Below are positions 12,860 through 24,045 of a stretch of DNA of 64,000 nt, in pieces. Within the stretch, counting starts at the first letter, position 1; each line of letters begins with the position of its first letter. Source of the DNA: Epiperipatus broadwayi (lineage: Eukaryota; Onychophora; Udeonychophora; Euonychophora; Peripatidae); the NCBI GenBank assembly GCA_028023455.1, contig JAQFVV010006200.1, forward strand, positions 8,604,521 through 8,668,520. The letters are read 5' to 3'. Below the pieces are notes generated by a model. It did no database searches, had not been told where the DNA came from, and worked only from the letters and a program-made list of their open reading frames with translations. A program made the position numbers and the translations under genes.

Positions 12860-13149
12860 AAAATATTTTATAATAAATATATTTATTTACTGTGCACTAA
12901 AAAGCCAAAAATAATTATTTCTTCAGCCATAATTGAGATTTTTATATTTAAATTAAAATAAAAGCATGGATGTCCAAAAATTAATCAATTTAATCACTAG
13001 TTGTAAAAATTAATGATTGAATTAATCAATTTCTGAATATCTCATGCTTTTATTTCAAGTTAAATATAAAAATCCAATTGTGGTTGAAGAAAATTATTTT
13101 TGGCTTTTTAGAGCACAGTAAATACAAGTATTTATTATAAACTATTTTA
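12860..13149. repeat. Foldback element, family C, copy 2
   Basis: A palindrome of about 290 bp with centre near 13005. The left arm has ATTTACTGTGCACTAAAAAG and AGCCATAATTGAG; the right arm has CTTTTTAGAGCACAGTAAAT and CCAATTGTGGTTG. The middle is the near-mirror pair ATTAATCAATTTAATCA and TGAATTAATCAAT. It has no coding capacity. Confidence 0.65.
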
Positions 13150-13880
13150 AATATGTATTATTTTATAATTTTAAAGAACATGCAAATCTTACTATTGTAT
13201 ATATACATGTTCATATATTATAAATAGTTTTCTTATTATTAAATACTACTACAGTATGTATAAACATAATATTATAATTAGTTTGGTTTATTATTAAATA
13301 AGTACAAAATAATTTTATAAATTTGCCAAAACACTTGAATGATTTCATTTTTAATAAAATCTTTTTCAACTTTCTTTTATTTTTAAGGGCTTCTTAGCAT
13401 CCCACAATTGCTCTTTTGTTCTACATATTCTTAAATCTCTCTAGACTAAATCAGTCGCAAGCATATTAAGTTGTAAATAGAAGCAAAAAATTAAAATACT
13501 TTTCAAATTCATTATCATAATTAAATTATATATGTATCCATATACTTTTCACAAATAATAGGTTTGGAATAATTTTGAATTATAAAATCTGGAATTGTAT
13601 GTTACATGCTTATCAATAAATAAATATTTACATTTTCTGACCTATAATATTTCATTTTATTGTTTTTCACATCTAATTTTATTTTCTTCAATTCATTGAG
13701 AAATAGTAGACAGTGAATTTGCTGTATATAGTATAAATATTAGATAGTGTGGACTTTAATACAAGGATCTAATATGATTAATCTTATGAAAGTATTTTAT
13801 CAATTGATAATTAAAGTGTATGATTTATAGATTTATTTATTTCAGTTTTATCAAAAAACAAAAGAAATATATATATATAC
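13150..13880. other. A+T-rich stretch, no gene seen
   Basis: No supported feature apart from a short (AT)n run next to the mariner end at about 13868-13884. Confidence 0.45.
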
Positions 13881-13885
13881 ATATA

Positions 13886-14764
13886 TGAAGTAGTACCCCC
13901 CAAAACTTGAAATCATTCTCTGGTAGGCAAGTACATTTATTACATGTTTCAGCACTAGATACTTCTTACAAGAACCCTCTCGCATCATTCTGCTACCTGA
14001 CATCATCAAGTACAGTCACAATGCCACAGTGCATTTTTTGTTGAATGTTTTTCACTTACTTGTCAATTTTTGTAATGGCTGAAAAGTTGGAATAACATGA
14101 AATTCTGTTTCCTGTTAGAGAAAACAGAAAGGAAAATAGTTGTAACGCTTGAAACAGCTTACAAGCAAACTTCTCTGGAAAAAACACAAGTTTTTTAAAC
14201 GGATTAAAGGAAGAGTTCAAATTCACCACATTCCAAAAAAGTGCAGTGAATTAAATCCAATGTTAAGGCAATGCTGATTGTTTTTAATGCAAAAAACATG
14301 GTTTATGCAGAATTTGCTTTTAATGATCAGGTTTTTTACCTACAAGTTCTGAAGTGCTTGCATAATGCAGCGAAATGAAACAAAGCAAATTTTTTGTCAA
14401 AGTGGGGAATGCAAGCTTGACCATTGCAACACTCTAGCACACAAAGTTGGAGTGTTAAATAATTTTAAATTAAAAATAGCATGACCCAGCTTATTTATTT
14501 ACTATATTTGTTTGATTTTGCTCCATGTGACTTATATTCATCATGAATGGGAAAATGCAAAAAAAGTTTTGCAGCCTTGAAAATCATAAAGAAAATAATG
14601 AAGAAGACATTAACAATTATCACTTTGCAAGAATTTTAGGATTGCTTTGAAAAGTGGAAAACACATTTAACCCAGTGCTTTGCATCAAATAGACAATACT
14701 TCGAAAGAGATTCAATTTGTATTTTTATATTACAAAATTCCAGGTTTTGGGGGATATTTCCTCA
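13886..14764 (+). mobile_element. Decayed mariner transposon, 879 bp
   Basis: Terminal inverted repeats of about 28 bp: the left end TGAAGTAGTACCCCCCAAAAC matches the complement of the right end, whose plus-strand core is GTTTTGGGGGATATTTCCTCA. A TA dinucleotide flanks each end (13884-13885 and 14765-14766), as expected for a Tc1/mariner insertion. The length is below a full mariner (about 1.3 kb), so internal deletions have occurred. The interior holds transposase traces in several frames. Confidence 0.85.
14080..14740 (+). pseudogene. Mariner transposase remnant
   Basis: Broken translations, in order, resemble a mariner transposase: FKRFKEEFK-like text (near 14195), KNMVYAEFAFNDQ and VFYLQVLKCLHNA (about 14290-14370, matching the GIVHKEF...FYLQVLKRL region), FDFAPCDLY (about 14510-14540, the D-L-A-P-C-D-F catalytic segment) and FEKWKTHLTQCFASN (about 14645-14695, the C-terminal W-x-x-R-W...C-I-x-x-x-G region). 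Stops and frame changes separate every block. The Asp in PCD remains; the first catalytic Asp could not be placed with confidence. Non-functional. Confidence 0.75.
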
Positions 14765-14769
14765 TATGG

Positions 14770-16155
14770 AATTTTAATAAAATAATTATGAAAAAATAAG
14801 TAATTTATAGTGGTGTATATATATGTAATAAATAATTTAGTAATTTATATATATGTAATCTTGTGGAAAAAATTACTCTTCAAAAACACTTATTCACAGG
14901 TAAGTACATATAAATTTAATATCAATCTAATAATGTTTGCATGAAGAATAATTTTCTTCCACAAAATTACAATGCACATAATATTAAAAATAATAAAAAA
15001 TAATTTATTTAAAATGTTATCGATAATAACATAAAAAATGGACCATATTTATATAATTTTACTGCAAAAAAAATCTGAATAAAATACACTTTGATTGCAT
15101 GTGTATAATGTCATGTGATATCAAAGTACATATAAAAAATTAAATTTAAACTTAAAATGCATTTATTAGTATATAATATTATAAATTTTAAAAAAATCAA
15201 TTTAGCTTTTTTGTAGCTTAGATTCATTAACAGCATATGCAATCTTTACCCTCAAACACAACTTTTTTAAAAATACAAGAGATTCCATCTATTGACAAAA
15301 ATTCTAATTAAATTATGTAATTCTAAGGCTGTGTTTATATGAGTAAATTTGTGAACTCAACTATCTGTAATAATAACATGGCAATGCAGAGTATCTCAGA
15401 GAACTCAGTCTATGATAGAATGGTGTGATTACAATACACTTTGCAAATGATAAGAAAAGAAGTAAGAATTAGAAAGATAAAATAAAATATATTAAAGAAT
15501 AACTAATAATAATAGTGAAGAATAATCATAGTAAAAAGAATATTTATAAATGAGTTAAAAAAATATAAGGAAAAGTATCACAAAAAGATGTTAAATTGAT
15601 GGAATAATGTTAACAATGATAAATGACACATAAACAAAACTCTTAAGAAAATTGTATATGATATTTTTGTTATATGTAAAAATAAGAAATACTATAACAG
15701 ATTAGTAACCCATTATGCAAAAAAGTATATTTTCATAATATATTTGTTTTTAACAATAATATAATGAAATTAAATAAAAATTATTAATTGAATTTAAATG
15801 AAAATTCTTTCTAAATATTTATAAATTTTGATAAATTTTATTTTGTTTTTAAAAACATCTTTTTTTTAAAAGGCATAGATTTAATTTTAAAATAATAAGA
15901 GATGTTTTTTTTAAAAAAATATTTTATATAAAACTATTGATGATTTTTTTTCTTCATTCAAGGATTTATTCCAGTTGTTGTTAAATACAATCTTATCAAA
16001 ATTAGAAAATCTGAAAATTTTGAAAGGTATGTTAAAATACCAAAAGAGCTCTCAACAAAATATAAAGAATTCAAAACAAGAAATAGAAATTTTTGACAAG
16101 TTTGTATTTCTCTACATCTATAAAGAACCTTTAAATCTCTCTTTTTCACAAGACA
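14770..16155. other. A+T-rich stretch, no gene seen
   Basis: Very A+T-rich with many homopolymer runs. The frames near 15958-16232 run into the RTE fragment and show no protein signature of their own. Confidence 0.45.
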
Positions 16156-16159
16156 TCAA

Positions 16160-16355
16160 AAAGCCTTTTATCCACCTATCTCATATTTGGTCTCTTTGTA
16201 GAACTTGTAAAATCTTTTGTGATTTGATTTAAAATTTTTGTTTTCATTTACATCTCTTAATTCTATCAATATATCAATAATATCTATTTTTTCCTTTATC
16301 CCTGTATTTCATTTTTGATCTCTTTGTGTTAATCCTAATATATTTTGTGACTTTG
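16160..16355 (-). mobile_element. Old RTE-type retrotransposon fragment
   Basis: The plus strand aligns by eye with part of the better RTE copy at the right edge: TATCCACCTATCTCATATTT corresponds to CATCCATCCATCTCACATGT, followed by a matching TTGGTCTCTTTGTAGAACTT block. Later, TTTTTGATCTCTTTGTGTTA matches TTTTTGATCTCTTCTTGTTA. Read on the minus strand this is the C-terminal part after the reverse transcriptase. A deletion of about 40-50 bp lies in the middle. No open frame remains. Confidence 0.6.
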
Positions 16356-16359
16356 GCAA

Positions 16360-18240
16360 GAAAGCTAGTATCAGTTAATGCTGATATTTAACTAAAAAAA
16401 AATTATAAGAAGTTTTAATTTAAACTATCTTTGTAAATTATGTTTACTAAATATTAAATAAGCATAGGAAAATCTGAATAATAACCTATTTAAAATATTT
16501 CTGTCATGAATAAATAATATTATATTTTACTTTATTGTTTTGCTAAAATATTTTAAGCTCATAATTAAAATGGATTTTAATAAGTTAAACTTATTATGTA
16601 AGTTCAGATTATTCTAATACAAGTTAGTATAGCTAGATTAATACCAGAATTAATCGTAATACTAATGAAATTTAATTAAATGTTAAATTTTAATGTGTAG
16701 TATCTTAATTAAAAATAAAGTATTTTATTTAAACTAATGCATAATAATAATTAGTCCATTTATTTAAATAATAGTATTAATTTTGAGTTTAGAGATTAAA
16801 CTAAATTGGTTTAATTTAAAAATAGATAATTAGTTTATTGCTGTTTAAAGATAAGTTAAATTAGGTAGTTTAAAGATAGGAGATGATTTCTAAATGTGTG
16901 AGTGTGCATGCCTGCAGTAGTCATTTTGATTTTATTTGTTAATAGAAATATATCTTTAGTTTGTAATATTTAATATTATTGTAGAATGTTTTTGTTTAAT
17001 TAAAAAAAGAAAATATTAGTGAACCTCTACATTTATTCATTAAGATAATTTAAGAGTTTAAAGTTAATAAAATATTATTATTATTTTACCAATATATTTT
17101 TTGTAATTGTAAAATTCCTAGACTATCAATCACATGGTTGTCTGGTTGTCTTATTACTATTTTTAGATTCATACCATAGAGACCAACCAACTGTTAATTT
17201 AAAGATGAAGAAATCAAGAGGAAATTATGTTTCCTATCAATCAGACTGATTGACATTAGCAAGCTATTAATGATGACACAACCACATGTTAAAAAGATCA
17301 GAAGAGGAGAAGTAGAGAGGCAGATTGGGCAGAAGCAGATTGAAAGGTAGAGAAGCAAATTGAAAAGAAGCAGACAAGTTTATTTCCCCACTGTCTATCA
17401 GACTTGATAAGCAAAAAAAAAGTAAAGTATAAAATTTTTGAATGTTTTTCTTTTGTCCAAAGTAAAATGAATATGTAAAAATTCTATCAGGTACTAAGTC
17501 TCATTCAAAATTAATCAAAGAATCTAAATTAAATATAAAAGGAAGAATTTAGAAAATAAAATGTTAGCTAATTGTCCACTGATGATAAAAGCATTATTTG
17601 CCAGAGCTAACGCATTACAGGTATCCAGCTAAGTTGTTCTATTTCATTTATGTACTTTATTCATTATGAATTGTTTAAATTTTTTATTTTAGAGCAGATT
17701 CATTAGAAGTTTATCTTAGTGTTAACTATAACAGTTTTAACATTCTTTTATATCTCATTAATATAATATAATTTGTCAGAAACTTTGAACAATTTTTTGT
17801 CTTTGTCTCAGATAAACTTATTTAAAAAACTAATTATTCAGCAAAAAAAAATCACTTGTTGTGGAGACTAATGACCTTTTTATTATCATAATAATTAAGT
17901 AGTTAATTATCATATTGATTAAAAAGAAAATGCTTGATAAAGTCATTCATGCTTTTACTTATGAACCAAATGTTTCTGAATTTTGAAAATTATTGATATA
18001 GAACTTATGTTCCCCTATTAAGTGTTAAGTAATTAATAAAATCTTGTTATTTTTTTATGAAAGGCTATACTTAATAATTACTTCAAACCTGCTTTAATTT
18101 AGAGAAGGAAGTTTTGACCCAACTGTTATATGAAAGAATTTGACTAAACCGCATTACATTTAAATGTTTCATTCAGAAAACTTGCTTAATTATAAAAGAG
18201 ATATGTGTGACAAAATACTATATTAAATACTATTTAAAAG
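16360..18240. other. A+T-rich stretch with a short purine-rich tract
   Basis: No gene. The interval 17290-17375 is a purine-rich run with a loosely repeated GAAGCAGATTGAAAGGTAGA unit. The interval about 18120-18200 looks like a diverged tandem copy of 18255-18350, sharing the order ATTAAATG..., AAAA..CTTGCTTAA and TGTGTG. Confidence 0.4.
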
Positions 18241-18244
18241 TCTA

Positions 18245-20060
18245 CTTATCTTGAAAAAGAAATATTTACGAGCAAACTGCTACATTAAATGTTGTGCTTG
18301 GAAAATCCTGCTTAAGTTGGAAAAGAAGAATGTGTGCTAATTGCTAAATTAAAAATAATTACTTGTCTGAAATAAAAATGAACAATCAGTGGATTGCAAT
18401 AATAAGTGTTGGACTGTCTTGTAAGTATTAATGATTCAGGAAATAATGGCCATTCATTTATTAATATTTTCTTTATGTGTGCACAAAGGAAGTCATTATG
18501 GAAGAAAAACAACTGCTAATGCAAATATGTCTTTTGGATTATATTACTCATGTGTGGAGAAACATATTTATTTATTAAATTTATTTGCTATTAAAGCTGG
18601 AGCAATGTCATGTGAAATTTACCAAATCTATTTTAAACAATAATTGAACTGCCCTTTAGCTGTCTAGTTCGATAACTTTTACAATAAGAGAGTGGATCAC
18701 CTCTTAATGTATTTTAGATATGTTCCAGATAACTGTACATAAAAAGATCTAACATACATTAAGAGGTGATCCACTCATTTATTGTAAAAGTTATCAAACT
18801 TGGCAGCTAGAGGGCAGTTCAATTATTATTTAAAATAGATTTGGTAAATTTCACATGACATTATATTTATTCATTATTGAAATATTATTATTATTACATA
18901 TATATAAAAGTTTTGGTAAAAGTTTATGCTTAGGTTGCTATTTTAATTATTATTTTTTGTTATATATACATGTTATGGTCTAGCGTGCCTGATAGAGGTT
19001 CACTTATTAGCATTAATAGTATTATATGTTATATAATAATAATTTAGTATTAAGTTATTTTAAAGCTTATTGCTTTGTCCTTTATTATGAGAAGTATATT
19101 TTATAATAAATGATTATACAGTTATGAAAAATGATTTATGTTTCTTGTTTTTTTTTAATTGCTTAAGGCTACATTTATTCAGTCATATTTGACAATTATA
19201 TTATTACTTTAAGTAATATATATTAAGGCTACAACCTTAAAACTATGCACCTGAAAAAACAACAGTAGAGACCTCTGCAAATCTTTAACACAAGATTTAT
19301 TTAAAAGATAAGAGCAGTCTTAATATATATTACTTTAAGTATACGAGTATGAGCTTTATAAATATAATTATTATTACTTTATCAATTTTATGCATCAATT
19401 TGGTATTATATTTATCGAGAGTTTAGAATTAATTCATCTCTAATATACATGATATATGTTATCTGATCATTGTACATTTCCAAGACCTGCAAATTTTATT
19501 TGTCTTGATGGTTTGGGGATAGAATTTAGTTCTCTTATTGTTGTTATTGAAATAATTTATATTTTTTATTAGGAGCTAGAGGGTTACTCTCTCTGATATA
19601 GTTGATATTTAGATTGTGTGATATTTTCCTCATGTTTATGGTTGTAGTTGTGGTGGTTCATTCCTGTTTATTGTATATGTCTAGAGACAAGAGTCATAAC
19701 ATATTTTATTGCCCTCAGAAAGTTGTATATTCTGGGTTTTTTCCATCACTAGGTTTATTGCTCTATTAGCTTCTCCTCTTGGAAATATCTTCTTTATTAT
19801 TTATTTACCACTGTATGATGTTGTCGATATTTTAGTATGTTGCTTATAGGTAAGTTTTGCTATTTGAAGTGTATCATCTTTTCTTTAGGAGCACTTTTAC
19901 TTCCCTAAGTATAGGTTGAGAGTTTTGAAATATAAATCTGTTTTGCTGTGCTTTGCCAGCACTACATGAGATAAAAACAATAATGACTTATTCAAAATTA
20001 TAAATTTATATTACTTATCTTAAATCAGCAATATGCATCATCATTATGATCATTGAAAAT
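18245..20060 (+). repeat. Segmental duplication, copy 1 (about 1.8 kb)
   Basis: This segment matches, in order and orientation, 20818-21200, then 23285-24045, then 26940-27190. Landmarks include ATAATGGCCATTCATTTATT (18444 and about 21026), ATGTTATGGTCTA (about 18968 and 23400), TTGTATATGTCTAGAGACAA (about 19671 and 23915) and TGCTTTGCCAGCACTA (about 19949 and 27077). Copy 1 is interrupted only by the hairpin at 18604-18862. The short open frames in the two copies are not conserved in phase, so I read the unit as non-coding or long-dead. Confidence 0.7.
18604..18862. mobile_element. Foldback element in duplication copy 1, about 259 bp
   Basis: Nearly perfect inverted repeat with centre near 18733. 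The outer ends read AATGTCATGTGAAATTTACC and its complement, with TTGAACTGCCCT and AGAGGGCAGTTCAA further in. GAGTGGATCACCTCTTAATG lies near the centre and is mirrored after about 40 bp. The corresponding place in copy 2 (about 21190) lacks this hairpin, so insertion after the duplication is likely, unless copy 2 lost it. Confidence 0.7.
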
Positions 20061-20817
20061 CCAGTCATTGTTCGATTGCTAAGATCTAAAGATCATTCAG
20101 ATTTACTCATTGTTGGGGCAAATAGCATAGAGTGTGTGGGTGTAAGCACAGATATGCAAGTGCGAATATAAACACACTAATACAAATGTAAACATACTAA
20201 TAAATTATTAAACCTCTTGAGAATCATTACATTTGTAAAATAAGGTTGACTTAAACTTGAATCAGAACCCCAAAATTATATTGTACATAAACTACTATAT
20301 TATATTTGAATACAAGACAAATTTATATACTACACACACTAATACAAATGCAAACACATTAATAAATTATAATTTATCAAGTAATAAAGAAATTTAAAAT
20401 AATATTATGCAAATAATAGAAAATTTTTAAATACTATGAAAAAAAATTTGAATACTTATGCTATTATGTTTTTATCGGGATGAAGGCCTTGAATCATTAA
20501 GACATCTTTAATCCATTTTACTTACACAGTCTTGTCAAAATGGAAATTGTGCCTTTGACTTCTTCATGCAATCTAGTAAATTGAGCAGAAAAAAATTAAA
20601 TTAATGTATTAATAAAAATATTAATAAAAAATCCAAATTTTGTCTGATTTTAACATACAATATGCCATTTTAAAAAGAAATTCAAATAGCAGAGAATGCT
20701 GTAGTTTTTGTAAACATTATGCTTATAGTTTTCCTACAGTTTTAAAAAGAAAAAATTTCAACAAATCAGTTGCCGTTAGCAGCTATAACACTACTATCAT
20801 TGAAGTTGTTAAAAGTT
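20061..20817. other. Spacer between duplication copies, with a short direct repeat
   Basis: ACACACTAATACAAATG followed by TAATAAATTAT occurs at about 20171-20210 and again at 20334-20371, a local direct duplication about 163 bp apart. No gene seen. Confidence 0.45.
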
Positions 20818-21200
20818 TTCTTAACTTGAAAAAAAAAAAAACATTTATGAGCAAATCACTGTATTAAATATTGTACTTGGAAAACCCTGCTTAAATTGGA
20901 AAATAAAAATGTGTACTAATTTATAAATTAAAAATAATTATCTATCTTAAATGAAAATGAAAATCCAGTGTAATATAAGAAGTGTTGAAACTGTTTTGTC
21001 AAAAATACGTTTAATGATTTGTAAAATAATGGCCATTCATTTATTAATATTTTCTTTGTGTGTGCATGCACAAAGTTGTTATGGAAAAAAACAACTGTCA
21101 GTGCAAATATATCTTTTGGATTATATTACCCATGTGAGGAGAAACATATTTACTTATTATTTTTTTGCTATTATACCAGGAGCTGTGCAAGATTTTATAT
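20818..21200 (+). repeat. Segmental duplication, copy 2, first block
   Basis: Matches 18245-18605: ATTTATGAGCAAATCACTG, CTTGGAAAACCCTGCTTAAA and ATAATGGCCATTCATTTATT occur in the same order. The match ends abruptly near 21200, where unrelated DNA of about 2.1 kb begins. Confidence 0.65.
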
Positions 21201-23284
21201 ATATATTATAACGATCCAAAAGAAAGTGGAGATCGAATCTAACCGCAATCTGCACTACAAGGGCACCATCTAGGCATTTGAGCCTAGAAAAATTTATAAA
21301 GTAGGCAGATACGTGCTGTTAAGATTCCACTTTATTTAAATATTCAGACCGTTAGCCCATTGTCACTAGCTCATGGAGATGCAGAGATAATAAATAACTT
21401 GTTTAATTGCATCTTAAATATATATAAAAAATAAAAGCCACTGCCAGTAAATAACAGACAAATATTTATTTATGCACATATAAATTTTGAATCATTTTAA
21501 ATTTTGAGGAATAAATTTAACATTTTAGATTTTTATATTAACTTTTAATTTTACATTTAAATAGATTGCAATGAGTTTAATATTTTATTTAGAGGGTCAA
21601 GTATGAATAGACTACAGAGATCTGCATTTGAAAAGAAAATATTCTTCCCTTATTTAACCTTAGGCCAAAAGTTCACAGTCAAACCAGCATCAATCCATCT
21701 GATACATTTATGTATTCAATGTAGCATGAAAATACAACAGCACATATATACTATACTGTCAGGAATGGACATCTGAACAGTATAGTTAGAGAAGACATTG
21801 ACTCTTGTCCAATACAGGGATGTTACATCTGTATGGCAAGAAGAACAATAAAACAAAAACTCCATAGGAAGGGCCGTGGTCCTTTTTGCCGACTTACAAT
21901 CCCATCCATAGGCAAAGGGTTTGTGCGGCATATACAATGATTCTGCACATAGCGAAACTCATATTACATCTACTAATTACACAAATATATCCAATCCATT
22001 GACCTAATTCAACTATGAAACAACTAACCTAAGATTACCCTTCCTTAATATAACTTTACAAAACTATATAGCCATTCACGCCCGACTTAAATTTAACATT
22101 TAGATATGTTTGCACAGATGAATTTCATACAATTTATTTTATAATGTTGAGTATAGATCAGCTGCATAGATTCCATGGTTAAAAACATCTCAAAATAAAC
22201 ACAAATGATCAAAATACAAAGTCATTGATAACATCAATTGCAGAGGGAATACAAGAAACCCAGTAGCATTCATCATAAGATGCCGCACTGAATCAATGAC
22301 CTATATATTCCAATCGAATATGAAACAGCAACATAATTAACCGCTAACAAATCTATGCAATGTCTATACCCAACTTAAATTTTATGCATTTAATATTTAA
22401 GCAATAAATATTATTACAAATAAAATAATAAATGGAAATGATTTTCATCAAATGCAAAACATATAAAATTAAACATTATTAATTGATTTGACACATAAGT
22501 CAGAGAAAAGTTCTTTTTTTTAAAATTTAAATTAACTGATCAAATCTTTAAAGTTCTTAATTAATTTTATGATTTTAACAATTGTTCAGTTCAATTGCTT
22601 ACGGTAGAAGATCCAGGTTCCTGTTGGCAATTGCCACGAAGACTTTCATGGAAGACCGGTCTGATATTCTGGTGGTAGCCTTAGCTGGTTCATTCTGGTA
22701 TCACAGCCTTTTCATTTTTAAAATAAGTGAGAGAGAACGATATGTGTGTCCCATTGCCCTTCTCACAAAATCAAGCTGGAAACTGACTGGAACTCGATAT
22801 TTTTCTTTTATAGTAAATCTCCAGATTGAACGAACAAAGACGTCACTAATCCAAATTTTTGTTAAGGTCTGAAAGATTTGGTGCTTCCATTGGTCAAGCT
22901 AAATTCTCTTTATTCTCTTATCTAATTTTCATCTGACTTTTTAATTGCACAAGAGCCCCAAGGCTAGCTTGCTTTTCAAATAATAAACAATCATTTCCAT
23001 TTACAGATTACAGGAATTAATTAATACCTGTTTTTATTTTTATTTATGTTATTTCTTTATTAAAATATTTTTATATTTAAATCTTGTATTTTTTTATAAA
23101 AAAGTACGTTCAAATACTTATTTATTTATTTTTTAAAAAAATATTTTTAAAGATTTGCATCTGTGCGAATATATGTATGTTTAACAAACATTTTAGCTTT
23201 TAGGTTTTTTTTAATAAATTTTATTTTTATTTGCGAACTTTAAAATTTTATTTTAAATTAATGTAATGGCATATTTATATACCG
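21201..23284. other. Insertion in duplication copy 2, about 2.1 kb, unidentified
   Basis: Separates two blocks contiguous in copy 1 apart from its hairpin. Parts are clearly richer in G+C than their surroundings (about 21780-21960 and 22590-22900). I could not link any translated frame to a known family; the frames at 21716-21937 (minus) and 22582-22872 (plus) are unrecognised. The left edge carries a tRNA-like motif on the minus strand. Confidence 0.45.
21215..21292 (-). repeat. Possible tRNA-derived SINE head
   Basis: On the minus strand an A-box-like AGGCTCAAATGC (about 21280) is followed about 45 bp later by a B-box-like GATTCGATCTCC (about 21230-21240). This spacing suits an internal Pol III promoter. 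Both boxes deviate from consensus and there is no acceptor-stem pairing, so it is not a working tRNA gene. It may mark the edge of an inserted SINE. Confidence 0.3.
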
Positions 23285-24045
23285 TTACAATATATATAAA
23301 GGTTTTGGTAAAATTTTATGCTTAGTTTTAATTTATACATTTATAATTCATTATTATTTTATGCTATTTTAATGGATAATTATTTTTTTGTTATATTTAC
23401 ATGTTATGGTCTAATATGCCTGACAGATGCTCACCTATTAGCATTAATGATACTATACATTCTATAATGATTTAGTATTAAGTTATTTTAAAGAGTAATG
23501 CTTTGTACTTTATTATGAGAAGTATATTTTTTAATGAATGCTTATACATTTATAAAAAGTGATGTATATTTCTTGCTTTTTAATTTATTCAGTCATATTT
23601 GAAAATTATATTATTACTTTATCGGTTTTATACATCAACTTAATCTTATATTTATCCTGAGTTTAGAATTAATTCCTCTATAGTATATGTAATATAATTA
23701 TCAGACCATTATATGATTTCAAGATGTGCAAATTTTATTTCAGCTTTGATGGATTGGGGATGGAACTTAGCTCTCTCATTCCCTGTTATTGAAATAATTT
23801 AGATATTTTATTAGGAAGTAAAGGATTATTCTTTTTGATATAGTTGATATTTTCCTTGAATGATATTTTCCTCATGTTTATGGTTGTAGTTGTGGTGGTG
23901 CATTCCTATTTATTGTATATGTCTAGAGACAAGAGTTCTAATATATTTTATTGTTCTCAGAAAGTAGGTGCATATTCTGGGTTCATGTCATTACTAGGTT
24001 TATTGCTTTATTAGCTTTTCCTCTTGGAAGGATTTTCTTTATTAT
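23285..24045 (+). repeat. Segmental duplication, copy 2, second block
   Basis: Matches 18895-19805: ATGTTATGGTCTAATATGCC, TTAGCATTAATGATACTATA, GTTTATGGTTGTAGTTGTGG and TATGTCTAGAGACAAGAGTT recur in the same order. The match breaks off near 24045 within TTTATTATGTATTG. Confidence 0.65.

Noticed and set aside
18431-21273. Similar short open frames at 18431-18643 and 20951-21273, possibly a duplicated small gene
   Set aside because: The DNA is duplicated, but the frames are out of phase between copies after small indels, so protein coding was not conserved.
21215-21292. Functional tRNA gene
   Set aside because: The boxes are off consensus and no acceptor or anticodon stems pair. At most it is an old SINE head.
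22582-22872. 96-codon frame with less biased composition
   Set aside because: No motif or family recognised, and no splice-linked neighbours. Composition alone does not support a gene.
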